Source: Eubacterium sp.
GTDB taxonomy: Bacteria; Bacillota_A; Clostridia; Peptostreptococcales; Anaerovoracaceae
Assembly (NCBI GenBank): GCA_021769545.1
Contig: JAETSS010000037.1
Location: 1 to 9,019, forward strand
Direction of reading: 5' to 3'
Length of the DNA stretch: 9,019 nt
Shown: one piece after another, positions 1-6,010 of the stretch
Position numbering within the stretch: position 1 is the first letter of the stretch
Layout of the letters: each line of letters opens with the position of its first letter
The notes under the pieces: model-generated
What the model was told of the DNA's origin: nothing
Databases searched by the model: none
What the model saw: only the letters and a program-made list of their open reading frames with translations
Made by a program: the position numbers and the translations under genes

Positions 1-447
1 CCGGACATACATATCAGGACAACGCTGATAACGGGTTTTCCGGGAGAGACTGAAGAGGATTTCGAAGAATTGCTTGATTTCGTCGAGGAAACCAGGTTCG
101 AGCGTCTGGGAGTGTTCGCATATTCGCAGGAAGAAGGAACGGTCGCAGGCGATATGGAAGATCAGATAGATGAGGATGTAAAGGCTATGCGTGCGGATGC
201 CATCATGCGCAGGCAGCTTGATATTTCCCGAGAAATAAACGAAGCCAAGATCGGAGATACTATAGATGTCCTGGTGGACGATATAGATGAAGACGGCGCT
301 TATCTCGGAAGGACCATGTACGATGCGCCGGAGATAGATGATACGGTGATCTTCAAGGCCGACGCCCAGCTCAAGCCGGGCGATATGGTGGCTGTAAAGA
401 TCACGGATGCTTTTGATTACGATCTGGTAGGAAGAATGGAGGAGTAA
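1..447 (+). CDS. rimO: Ribosomal protein S12 methylthiotransferase RimO, C-terminal part (5' truncated by window)
   Basis: This is the last 148 codons of a radical-SAM methylthiotransferase. The family adds a methylthio group to a conserved aspartate of ribosomal protein S12, using SAM and two iron-sulfur clusters. The visible part opens inside the end of the radical-SAM barrel: the motif LITGFPGETEEDFEELL lies at fragment residues 9-25. From about residue 80 it carries a C-terminal TRAM domain with GRTMYDAPEID, ending in the YDLVGRMEE tail. The DAPEID wording and acidic TRAM domain fit RimO better than the related tRNA enzyme MiaB. The cluster-binding cysteines lie upstream of the window and cannot be checked. 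The stop codon is at 445-447. pgsA starts one base later, and its ribosome binding site lies inside the last rimO codons, so the two are probably co-transcribed and translationally coupled. Confidence 0.93.
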   Translation, partial: PDIHIRTTLITGFPGETEEDFEELLDFVEETRFERLGVFAYSQEEGTVAGDMEDQIDEDVKAMRADAIMRRQLDISREINEAKIGDTIDVLVDDIDEDGAYLGRTMYDAPEIDDTVIFKADAQLKPGDMVAVKITDAFDYDLVGRMEE

Positions 448-448
448 T

Positions 449-982
449 ATGAATTTACCTAATAAGCTTACCATGGGAAGGATTTTCGCGATACCTGTTT
501 TTATAGTTGTTTTTCTGCTTGATTACAGGTATGCCGCAGCTGTTATCTTTATTCTGGCTGCCCTTACGGACATGCTGGATGGAAAGATCGCCAGAAAGTA
601 TAATCTCGTAACAAATTTCGGAAAGCTGATGGATCCTCTGGCGGACAAGCTGCTGGTCATGTCGGCGCTTATATGTTTGTCGCAGGTAGGTGATGTCGCG
701 GGATGGATGGTCATCGTGATCCTGGGAAGAGAATTCATCATCACGGGAATGAGACAGGTGGCGGCCGCACAGGGCATAGTAATAGCAGCGGGGACCACGG
801 GAAAGATAAAGACGATAACTCAGATGATAGCGATACCGCTTTTGATACTGGAAAACTGGCCTTTCAGTCTTCTCAGCTTCAATCTGCCTATGGATGTCAT
901 TTTCCTGTGGATCGCTCTTGTGATGACTGTGGTTTCGGGAATCGAATACATAGCGAAGAACAAAAATTTATTTTCTATGTAG
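449..982 (+). CDS. pgsA: CDP-diacylglycerol--glycerol-3-phosphate 3-phosphatidyltransferase
   Basis: This 177-residue integral membrane enzyme makes phosphatidylglycerophosphate from CDP-diacylglycerol and glycerol-3-phosphate, the committed step to phosphatidylglycerol and cardiolipin. The CDP-alcohol phosphatidyltransferase signature is complete: D41-x2-D44-G45-x2-A48-R49-x8-G58-x3-D62-x3-D66. The aspartates bind the divalent metals and the substrate. Hydrophobic stretches at about 11-40, 67-80, 84-95, 120-135 and 145-165 fit the multi-span fold, and the length is usual for the family. The start at 449 is supported by GGAGGAG at 438-444, four bases upstream. It sits between rimO (1 base) and cinA (17 bases), an order common in Firmicutes. 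PgsA is preferred over other CDP-alcohol transferases (for example phosphatidylserine synthase) because of its N-terminus (NLPNKLTMGR) and this context. Confidence 0.95.
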   Translation: MNLPNKLTMGRIFAIPVFIVVFLLDYRYAAAVIFILAALTDMLDGKIARKYNLVTNFGKLMDPLADKLLVMSALICLSQVGDVAGWMVIVILGREFIITGMRQVAAAQGIVIAAGTTGKIKTITQMIAIPLLILENWPFSLLSFNLPMDVIFLWIALVMTVVSGIEYIAKNKNLFSM

Positions 983-999
983 AAAAGAGGTAGACGTAT

Positions 1000-2229
1000 A
1001 TGAAAACTGCGATTTTGAGCGTAGGGACCGAATTGTTGTTCGGGCAGATAACCAACACCAATACCGTTTATCTGTCCCAGCAGCTCAATATGCTTGGATA
1101 TGACGTGATGTATCATTACACTGTGGGAGATAACCCCGACAGAGTTGCAGATATGATAGAGCTGGCATTCGAGGACTGCGATATGGTGCTGACCACGGGA
1201 GGACTCGGCCCGACGCAGGATGACCTTACAAAGGAAGTAGCGTGCAGGGTAATGGGCGATGAGCTGGTGATGATGGACGATGTGATGGAGGAGCTGGAGG
1301 CATATTTTGAAAATCTCGGACGCAAGATGACCGAGAACAACAGGAAACAGGCCATAATGCCTTCCAGAGCAACGGTATTCCATAACGATGCAGGCACCGC
1401 TCCGGGCTTTGCCCTGGAAAAGGACGGCAAATATATCATTTGCATGCCGGGACCTCCGAGAGAGATGACGGAGATGTTCGAAAAGAGCGTCGTTCCTTTC
1501 CTGCAGTCCATGTCCGAGGAAGTGATCTGTTACAGGATGATACGGGCCTTCGGAATAGGTGAGTCCAGACTTGAAACGGATCTTATCGATCTGATAGACA
1601 ATCAGACGGACCCCACTCTTGCGACATATGCCAAGGAGGGAGAGTGCTCGCTGAGGATAGCCTCAAAGCGAAAGACCAGAGAAGAGGCCATGAGAGCCGT
1701 CGATGAGATGCTGGAGAAGGTGAAGGAAAAGGTAGGCGAATATATATATAGCTGCGACGATGAAGAGCTGGTGCAGGTGGTATGCAAAAAGCTCATGGAA
1801 AAGGGACTTACCCTTTCAAGTGCGGAGTCCTGCACAGGCGGTATGTTTGCGGCAGCAGTGACCGATATCCCGGGAATATCAGCAGTATTTCAGAGAGGGC
1901 TGGTCACTTACAGCAATCAGGCAAAGATGGATGAGCTGGGCGTGAAGGCCGAGACTCTTGAAAAGTTTGGCGCTGTAAGCAAGGAAACGGCAGTAGAGAT
2001 GGTGGAAGGCCTCAAGGAAGTCAGCGGAAGCGACGTGTGCATTTCAGTCACCGGGATCGCAGGACCGGGCGGAGGCTCCGAGGAAAAACCGGTGGGACTC
2101 GTTTACATCGGATTTATCTATGGTGACAAAAAGCTGTGCAAGAAAGTGCAGATGAGGGATACCGACAGGCAGTGGAACAGACATTATACGTTGCTGAGTA
2201 TGCTGGATCTGATAAATAAGAATATATAA
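1000..2229 (+). CDS. cinA: CinA: MoaB/MogA-like domain fused to NMN deamidase domain (competence/damage-inducible protein A)
   Basis: This 409-residue cytoplasmic protein has the full two-part CinA architecture. Residues 1 to about 170 are the molybdopterin-binding-like (MoaB/MogA, COG1058) domain, with VGTELLFGQI near the start and GGLGPTQDDLTKE at 67-79. Residues about 255-405 are the PncC-type amidohydrolase domain, with SAESCTGG at 274-281 (catalytic serine motif) and TGIAGPGGGS at 351-360. Family knowledge: the N-terminal part has ADP-ribose pyrophosphatase activity in some members, and the C-terminal part deamidates nicotinamide mononucleotide in NAD salvage. The old competence link comes from its position next to recA in streptococci and bacilli. 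The start at 1000 is backed by AAAAGAGG at 983-990. The gene appears intact and ends just before a terminator, so here it is the end of the rimO-pgsA-cinA operon and does not read directly into recA. Confidence 0.95.
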   Translation: MKTAILSVGTELLFGQITNTNTVYLSQQLNMLGYDVMYHYTVGDNPDRVADMIELAFEDCDMVLTTGGLGPTQDDLTKEVACRVMGDELVMMDDVMEELEAYFENLGRKMTENNRKQAIMPSRATVFHNDAGTAPGFALEKDGKYIICMPGPPREMTEMFEKSVVPFLQSMSEEVICYRMIRAFGIGESRLETDLIDLIDNQTDPTLATYAKEGECSLRIASKRKTREEAMRAVDEMLEKVKEKVGEYIYSCDDEELVQVVCKKLMEKGLTLSSAESCTGGMFAAAVTDIPGISAVFQRGLVTYSNQAKMDELGVKAETLEKFGAVSKETAVEMVEGLKEVSGSDVCISVTGIAGPGGGSEEKPVGLVYIGFIYGDKKLCKKVQMRDTDRQWNRHYTLLSMLDLINKNI

Positions 2230-2254
2230 AACAGAACATCGAAAATAAAACAAT

Positions 2255-2303
2255 AAAAGACCCTGATGCAGACTTGTGAGAAAGTTTTGTTTCAGGGTCT
2301 TTT
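2255..2303. terminator. Bidirectional rho-independent terminator between cinA and the convergent Rpn-tail gene
   Basis: AAAAGACCCTGA at 2255-2266 and TCAGGGTCTTTT at 2292-2303 form a perfect 12-bp stem around a 25-base loop. The loop can itself form a short ACTT/AAGT helper stem. A/T runs flank both sides: TCTTTT on the right for + strand transcripts, and an A-rich left arm that reads as a T run on the minus strand. It lies 25 bases after the cinA stop and 27 bases after the stop of the minus-strand gene, so it can end both convergent transcripts. Confidence 0.85.
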
Positions 2304-2330
2304 GATGCGTTATGTTATAGTGATCCGAAA

Positions 2331-2585
2331 CTACTTTGATGAAATCGCTTTCACCTTCTCAAGCGGGATGTCCGTGAGAACAGCGATTTCTTCATCTGAA
2401 AGTTTACGTTTCATTTTGAGTATGAGCTGTTCCTGAGCGTCTGAAAATCCTTTTTCCATGCCTTCCTTCAGACCCTCCTGCCTGCCGTCTTCTCTGTCGT
2501 ATATCTTTTCTTCCCATGCATTCATAAGTTTGACTCCAATCTCCTCATTGGCCCTTATGGCCTCGACCTTTTCCTGTTTCATCAT
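2331..2585 (-). CDS. Orphan C-terminal tail of an Rpn-family (PD-(D/E)XK, putative transposase) nuclease; RpnS-like small protein or remnant
   Basis: This 84-residue protein resembles only the C-terminal third of Rpn/TIGR01784-family proteins of Clostridia. It has a lead-in of the EIGVKLMNAWEEKIYDRE type (residues 15-32), a charged EG-repeat linker (REDGRQEGLKEGMEKG, 31-46) and a final helical piece with LSDEEIAVLTDIPLEKV (62-78). The PD-(D/E)XK nuclease domain is absent, and the roughly 230 bases upstream do not encode it. An in-frame TAG (minus strand, 2618-2616) closes the frame. The reading frame extends nine codons further to a TTG at 2612, but I chose ATG 2585 (or the adjacent ATG 2582) because AAAGGAG lies at 2596-2590, 4 or 7 bases upstream. 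A good minus-strand promoter lies at 2671-2699. In E. coli, Rpn nucleases carry an internally initiated C-terminal small protein (RpnS) that restrains the toxic full-length protein. This gene has the same extent, but a functional role is inference. The alternative is a decaying fragment of a mobile gene. Confidence 0.72.
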   Translation of the reverse strand: MMKQEKVEAIRANEEIGVKLMNAWEEKIYDREDGRQEGLKEGMEKGFSDAQEQLILKMKRKLSDEEIAVLTDIPLEKVKAISSK

Positions 2586-2670
2586 TATACTCCTTTCAAA
2601 AATCAAATGCAATCTCTAAGCCTTGTGTGTTGATATGTGGGAAAAGAATGGTAAAATATACCACGAAGAA

Positions 2671-2699
2671 AGTATAGCACGCCTCAATTTAAATGTAAA
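2671..2699 (-). promoter_or_regulatory. Predicted sigma-70-type promoter for the Rpn-tail gene
   Basis: On the minus strand, TTTACA (-35, 2699-2694) and TATACT (-10, 2676-2671) are separated by exactly 17 bases. Each box is one mismatch from consensus. The expected transcription start is near 2664, giving a leader of about 80 bases that ends in AAAGGAG before the ATG at 2585. The surrounding DNA is AT-rich, which raises the chance of a fortuitous match. Confidence 0.6.
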
Positions 2700-2784
2700 T
2701 AAATAACAGCAAAAAAATGTAAAATAGCATTCTCGCAAATTTATAAATAAAAAAATATGTCCTGAATCATAACCATGTATGTAT

Positions 2785-2813
2785 TTGATATTTAATACCA
2801 CAGGCCTTATAAT
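2785..2813 (+). promoter_or_regulatory. Predicted sigma-70-type promoter for the aldo/keto reductase gene
   Basis: TTGATA (2785-2790) and a perfect TATAAT (2808-2813) are separated by 17 bases. Transcription should begin near 2820, which places the upstream ATG at 2819 at or before the start site and supports translation from ATG 2849 instead. Together with the minus-strand promoter at 2671-2699, it makes 2586-2848 a divergent regulatory interval of about 260 bases. Apart from these two promoters I see only AT-rich sequence there. TGAATCAT occurs twice (2763-2770 and 2813-2820). Confidence 0.75.
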
Positions 2814-2848
2814 GAATCATGGAAAATATGGAGCAAGGAGTATTTACA

Positions 2849-3955
2849 ATGAACAAGATCGGTTTCGGTTTTTTGAGGCTTCCGCAGATCGATAAGGAAA
2901 GCCAGGAGATAGACTGGGAGCTTTTGAACAAAATGACGGATGAGTTTCTGCTTTCGGGAGGAACTTATTTCGACACGGCATATACGTATTTAGATGGAAA
3001 GAGCGAGGAGGCTATCCGCAGATCGGTGGTGCAGAGACATCCAAGAGATCGTTTCCAGATCGCCGATAAGCTGCCTTCATGGCAGGTGACTTCAAGTGAG
3101 GATTGCTACAGATATTTCGACCAGCAGCTTGAACGCTGCGGTGTGGATTATTTTGATGTGTATCTGCTGCACTGGCTGAACGGAGAAAACTATCGCATTG
3201 CAGAGGAGCACCATGAGTTTGATTTTCTGATAAAAATGAAGGCCATCGGAAAGGCAAAGCGTATAGGGTTCTCATATCATGACGGTCCTGTGCTGTTGGA
3301 TGAGATATTGTCAGCTCATCCTGAGGTGGATGTCGTACAGCTGCAGATCAATTACCTTGATTGGGAAAGCGTCGGGATCGAAGCGAGGAAGTGTTACGAA
3401 ACTGCAGTGAAGCATGGAAAATCGGTCATAGTCATGGAGCCGGTCAAAGGAGGCACCTTGGCGAAGCTTCCGGATGAAGCGGAACGCCTTTTTAAAAATT
3501 TCGATCCAGACAGCAGCGCGGCGTCATGGGCATTGAGGTTTGCACAGTCACTTGAGCATGTGGAGCTTGTACTCAGCGGAATGAATACCGAAGCTCAGAT
3601 AAAGGAGAACATGCGGGATACAGAGCTCTTTTCCCATAAGGAATACAAGATAGCGGAAGCTGCGGCGGAGATAATATCGGGCAGCACAGCTGTTGCCTGT
3701 ACCAAATGTCACTATTGTGACGACCATTGTCCTGAAAATATCGCTATACCTGAATATTTTGAGCTGTATAACGAGTGTAAACGCTATCCCGACGAGGACT
3801 GGAAAATCGAGCCGGCATATCATGCCCTTACGGAAACTCACGGAAAGGCATCGGAATGTATCGGGTGCAGACAATGTGAAAAAAATTGTCCGCAGAGTTT
3901 GGAAATATCTTCTCTTTTGAAGCAGGTGGCGGAGCTGTTCGAACAAAATCCATAA
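2849..3955 (+). CDS. Aldo/keto reductase with C-terminal two-cluster 4Fe-4S ferredoxin domain
   Basis: This 368-residue NAD(P)H-dependent oxidoreductase belongs to the ferredoxin-containing aldo/keto reductase group common in anaerobes; its substrate is unknown. The (beta/alpha)8 domain covers about residues 1-270. The usual catalytic tetrad is visible: Asp42 (FDTA), Tyr47, Lys74 (ADKLP) and His108 (LLHWL). The C-terminus has two CX2CX2CX3CP motifs, with cysteines at 284, 287, 290, 294 and 337, 340, 343, 347, enough for two 4Fe-4S clusters. This implies electron exchange with a ferredoxin-like partner. I start it at 2849 rather than the longer frame's 2819: AAGGAG at 2835-2840 is eight bases upstream, the product begins MNKIGFGFLRLP as in relatives, and 2819 falls at the predicted transcription start. 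It is a single-gene unit from its own promoter. No terminator is visible after it, so readthrough into recA is possible. Confidence 0.92.
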   Translation: MNKIGFGFLRLPQIDKESQEIDWELLNKMTDEFLLSGGTYFDTAYTYLDGKSEEAIRRSVVQRHPRDRFQIADKLPSWQVTSSEDCYRYFDQQLERCGVDYFDVYLLHWLNGENYRIAEEHHEFDFLIKMKAIGKAKRIGFSYHDGPVLLDEILSAHPEVDVVQLQINYLDWESVGIEARKCYETAVKHGKSVIVMEPVKGGTLAKLPDEAERLFKNFDPDSSAASWALRFAQSLEHVELVLSGMNTEAQIKENMRDTELFSHKEYKIAEAAAEIISGSTAVACTKCHYCDDHCPENIAIPEYFELYNECKRYPDEDWKIEPAYHALTETHGKASECIGCRQCEKNCPQSLEISSLLKQVAELFEQNP

Positions 3956-3971
3956 AAATATATGGAAAATA

Positions 3972-4000
3972 TTGACAAAGAACTTCAGGCGGTGTAAAAT
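3972..4000 (+). promoter_or_regulatory. recA promoter P1
   Basis: A consensus TTGACA (3972-3977) and TAAAAT (3995-4000) are separated by 17 bases. Transcription should start near 4007, giving a leader of about 90 bases before recA. It begins only 16 bases after the aldo/keto reductase stop. Confidence 0.75.
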
Positions 4001-4031
4001 AATCATAAAGTACAAAGTATCAAGAATTCAC

Positions 4032-4060
4032 TTGACCTTGTATCAAAAGTAGGGTATTAT
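4032..4060 (+). promoter_or_regulatory. recA promoter P2 (candidate), start site overlapped by the SOS box
   Basis: TTGACC (4032-4037) and TATTAT (4055-4060) are separated by 17 bases. An overlapping TATAAT at 4058-4063 would have a 20-base spacer. The expected start, about 4067-4070, falls on the left edge of the LexA box at 4068-4079, so repressor bound there should block this promoter directly. An imperfect stem-loop (4011-4024 with 4031-4042) covers its -35 box. Confidence 0.6.
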
Positions 4061-4067
4061 AATGGAA

Positions 4068-4079
4068 GAACAAACGTTC
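4068..4079 (+). promoter_or_regulatory. LexA/DinR SOS box upstream of recA
   Basis: GAACAAACGTTC matches the Gram-positive SOS operator core GAAC-RNRY-GTTC perfectly. The flanking bases (A and C) differ from the ideal C and G. It sits 19 bases before the recA start codon, immediately after promoter P2 and about 60 bases downstream of the P1 start. LexA bound here should repress initiation at P2 and act as a roadblock for P1. DNA damage, sensed by RecA filaments, would relieve this. Confidence 0.85.
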
Positions 4080-4098
4080 CTGAATTGGAGGTAATTAG

Positions 4099-5220
4099 AT
4101 GGCAGCGAAAAATGAAACCAAAAATTTAAAGACAGCCAGCAAAGAAGAAAGAGATAAAGCGTTGAACGAAGCGCTGGCGCAGATACAGAAGCAATTCGGC
4201 AAGGGTGCCGTAATGAAGCTGGGAGACGACAACGCCAGATTGAATATAGAAGCTATATCCACAGGGTCCATGAGTCTGGACCTGGCTACAGGTATAGGCG
4301 GAGTTCCAAAGGGAAGGATCATAGAGGTTTTCGGTCCTGAATCATCAGGTAAGACGACTCTGACATTGCATATAATAGCGGAGGCGCAGAAGCAGGGTGG
4401 AAGAGCTGCATTCATAGATGCGGAGCATGCTCTTGATCCTGAATATGCCAGAAACCTTGGTGTAGATGTGGATGAACTCCTGGTATCACAGCCTGATTAC
4501 GGCGAACAGGCATTGGAGATAGCGGAGATGCTGGTAAGGAGCGGAGCGGTGGAGATCGTGGTAGTCGACTCCGTTGCGGCACTTGTACCGAAGCATGAAA
4601 TAGACGGAGCTATGGGCGACGCCACAGTAGGTATGCAGGCAAGGCTCATGTCACAGGCTTTGAGAAAGCTGGCAGGAGTTATAAATAAGACAAATACGAC
4701 GATCATATTTATCAATCAGCTGAGAGAAAAAATAGGCGTAATGTTCGGAAATCCTGAGACTACGACGGGCGGACGTGCTCTCAAGTTCTTCTCTTCCATG
4801 CGTCTCGACGTAAGAAAGGTAGAGAGCATAAAATCGGGAGATCAGATACTCGGCAACAGGACGAAGGTCAAGATAGTCAAGAACAAAGTAGCCCCTCCTT
4901 TCAAACAGGCTGAGTTCGATATCATGTATGGCAAGGGTATATCAAAATCAGGAGACGTCCTTGATTGTGCCGTTGAAGCTAAGATCCTGGAAAAAGCGGG
5001 ATCGTGGTACAGCTTTGATGGTAACAGGATAGGACAGGGCCGCGAAAACGTTAAAAGATACCTTGAAGAAAATCCGGATGTACTCGATAAGATCGAAGGC
5101 ATGTTGCTGGATACATTGAAGGGCGAGAAGGACAAAAACGCCGCAGAAGCAGAACCTGATGTACCGGAATTCGATGAGGATGAAATAATCATCGACGAAG
5201 ACGGAGTTATCATTGAGTAA
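4099..5220 (+). CDS. recA: Recombinase RecA
   Basis: This 373-residue DNA-dependent ATPase forms filaments on single-stranded DNA, drives homologous strand exchange and triggers LexA self-cleavage. Landmarks are all present: Walker A GPESSGKT at 79-86, catalytic Glu109 in [10 protein letters not shown], Walker B VVVDS at 154-158, the Gln of [10 protein letters not shown] at 207, and the L2 DNA-binding loop [15 protein letters not shown] at 217-231. The C-terminal domain ends in the usual acidic tail ([11 protein letters not shown], 359-369). TGGAGGT at 4086-4092 supports the start at 4099. Transcription is expected from P1 and P2 under LexA control, ending at the terminator at 5263-5300. It is monocistronic here, without the recX or rny often found downstream in Firmicutes. 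The nearest upstream gene is an aldo/keto reductase rather than cinA. Confidence 0.99.
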   Translation: MAAKNETKNLKTASKEERDKALNEALAQIQKQFGKGAVMKLGDDNARLNIEAISTGSMSLDLATGIGGVPKGRIIEVFGPESSGKTTLTLHIIAEAQKQGGRAAFIDAEHALDPEYARNLGVDVDELLVSQPDYGEQALEIAEMLVRSGAVEIVVVDSVAALVPKHEIDGAMGDATVGMQARLMSQALRKLAGVINKTNTTIIFINQLREKIGVMFGNPETTTGGRALKFFSSMRLDVRKVESIKSGDQILGNRTKVKIVKNKVAPPFKQAEFDIMYGKGISKSGDVLDCAVEAKILEKAGSWYSFDGNRIGQGRENVKRYLEENPDVLDKIEGMLLDTLKGEKDKNAAEAEPDVPEFDEDEIIIDEDGVIIE

Positions 5221-5262
5221 TTGATAGACCCGTTATGCAAAAATAACATTTATTGAAGTTGG

Positions 5263-5300
5263 AAACCTCCGGACATGTTGGTGTGTTCAGGAGGTTTTTT
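5263..5300 (+). terminator. Rho-independent terminator of recA
   Basis: AAACCTCC (5263-5270) pairs with GGAGGTTT (5290-5297). The stem can extend inward by GGACA/TGTTC with one bulged base, and it is followed by a run of six T (5295-5300). It lies 43 bases after the recA stop and isolates recA from the tmk operon. Confidence 0.9.
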
Positions 5301-5359
5301 CATAGCAGATAGCCATAGAGCAGGCGTATAAAAATTAAGTGGGTTATATGTTGATTTTG

Positions 5360-5368
5360 TGGTATAAT
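5360..5368 (+). promoter_or_regulatory. Candidate extended -10 promoter for the small membrane protein-tmk operon
   Basis: TGGTATAAT is a perfect extended -10 element (TGn plus TATAAT). The matching -35 position, near 5340-5345, reads TGGGTT and is poor, as is usual for extended -10 promoters. Transcription would start near 5375, giving a leader of about 135 bases that contains the stem-loops described for 5363-5480. A second TATAAT at 5441-5446 has no good -35 box. No better promoter is visible between the recA terminator and 5511. Confidence 0.5.
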
Positions 5369-5480
5369 GAATGCTATGATCACATGCGGCGTTGCCGCAA
5401 GGTAGCATTCATTGAAATGCGCTGCGACAAGCTTGCGCATTATAATGAACACATTGATTGGATACGGCATTCATTGAATA
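5363..5480. repeat. Cluster of inverted and direct repeats (MITE-like or leader structure)
   Basis: AATGAATGCTA (5366-5376) and TAGCATTCATT (5403-5413) form a perfect 11-bp inverted repeat. Between them, TGCGGC-GTT-GCCGCA (5385-5399) forms a tight hairpin. AATGCGC (5416-5422) pairs with GCGCATT (5435-5441). GCATTCATTGAA occurs twice (5405-5416 and 5467-5478), and TATAATGAA occurs twice (5363-5371 and 5441-5449), so the stretch reads as two units that each begin TATAATGAA and end GCATTCATTGAA. The outer ends, TATAATGAATGC and GCATTCATTGAATA, are near inverted copies. It could be a small mobile repeat or a structured mRNA leader with alternative pairings. The sequence alone does not decide. Confidence 0.65.
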
Positions 5481-5510
5481 CAAATCGTAATACAAAAGGA
5501 TAAATGGCTT

Positions 5511-6008
5511 ATGAGTTTGATAAAGTTTTTGTTTGTTTTGCTCATCATAGTTCCTGTTGCGGTGGTGATGATATATGTCATCAATAATCTCAACAAGGAT
5601 GTAAGAGAGAGCAGCAAAAATCAAGAGAGAAACAAAAATACAGTAAAAAATACGGCAAGAAACGATTCACGGCGTGAAAAATACGGCAAGAAACCGGAGC
5701 GAAGATACGCGCCGGAGCAGGCGGATGCCGGGCGCGGATACAGCGGCGATACCGGCAATTCACGGCAGCGGCAGGAGCTGGGAGGGTCCTTTGGCAGAGA
5801 GATACCGGGCCGCGACAGGTACAAGCAGGAATCTCCTTATTACATAAACAAGCAGAAGCGCGCGGCAGGCGAAGCTTTCAATAAGACCGAGAAAGCTAAA
5901 GAGCCGGGACGGCCGAAAGCGGACAGACCTAAGACTAAGACTAAGACGGACAGCAAGAGAAAGCGAAGAAAAGAACGAAAAAATAAGAGGAAAGTCAGAG
6001 AAAAGTAA
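5511..6008 (+). CDS. Small, highly basic single-span membrane protein of unknown function
   Basis: I do not recognise this 165-residue protein. Residues about 4-25 form one hydrophobic span (IKFLFVLLIIVPVAVVMIYV), followed by a hydrophilic, probably disordered region of about 140 residues. That region is rich in Lys, Arg, Gln, Asn and Gly; about 47 of all 165 residues are Lys or Arg against about 20 acidic. The end is almost purely basic, with KTKTKT (from a short AAGACT repeat, 5931-5948) and KRKRRKERKNKRKVREK. No catalytic motif or cysteine is seen. The sparse charge before the span and the strongly basic region after it predict a cytoplasmic C-terminus, which could bind nucleic acid or acidic lipids (inference). 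AAAAGGA at 5494-5500 is 10 bases before ATG 5511. It is the first gene of the operon and ends 2 bases before tmk. It is probably real, given its position and spacing, but is unlikely to be conserved in sequence beyond close relatives. Confidence 0.75.
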   Translation: MSLIKFLFVLLIIVPVAVVMIYVINNLNKDVRESSKNQERNKNTVKNTARNDSRREKYGKKPERRYAPEQADAGRGYSGDTGNSRQRQELGGSFGREIPGRDRYKQESPYYINKQKRAAGEAFNKTEKAKEPGRPKADRPKTKTKTDSKRKRRKERKNKRKVREK

Positions 6009-6010
6009 AG

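Noticed and set aside
820..1383. 187-codon minus-strand open frame spanning pgsA and cinA
   Set aside because: It is antisense to two well-supported genes and crosses their junction; its composition (His/Ile rich) is that of a shadow frame.
2616..2801. 61-codon minus-strand frame upstream of the Rpn tail, considered as the missing N-terminal part
   Set aside because: It is a different, AT-rich, Phe/Leu-heavy frame with no PD-(D/E)XK motif and no ribosome binding site, and it overlaps both predicted promoters.
2819..2848. Longer start for the aldo/keto reductase at ATG 2819
   Set aside because: It lies at or before the predicted transcription start, has no ribosome binding site and adds ten residues not typical of the family. 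AAGGAG fits ATG 2849.
3936..3943. GTTCGAAC palindrome at the end of the aldo/keto reductase gene as a possible second SOS box
   Set aside because: The half-sites are in the wrong order and lack the four-base spacer; it is ordinary coding sequence.
3950..3965. CCATA-AAAATA-TATGG hairpin after the aldo/keto reductase as a terminator
   Set aside because: The five-pair AT-rich stem has no T run after it, so it is too weak to call.
5504..5587. 27-codon overlapping frame starting at ATG 5504
   Set aside because: It is only three bases from the AAAAGGA site, too close for good initiation, and runs out of frame through the hydrophobic-span codons. ATG 5511 gives the plausible membrane protein.
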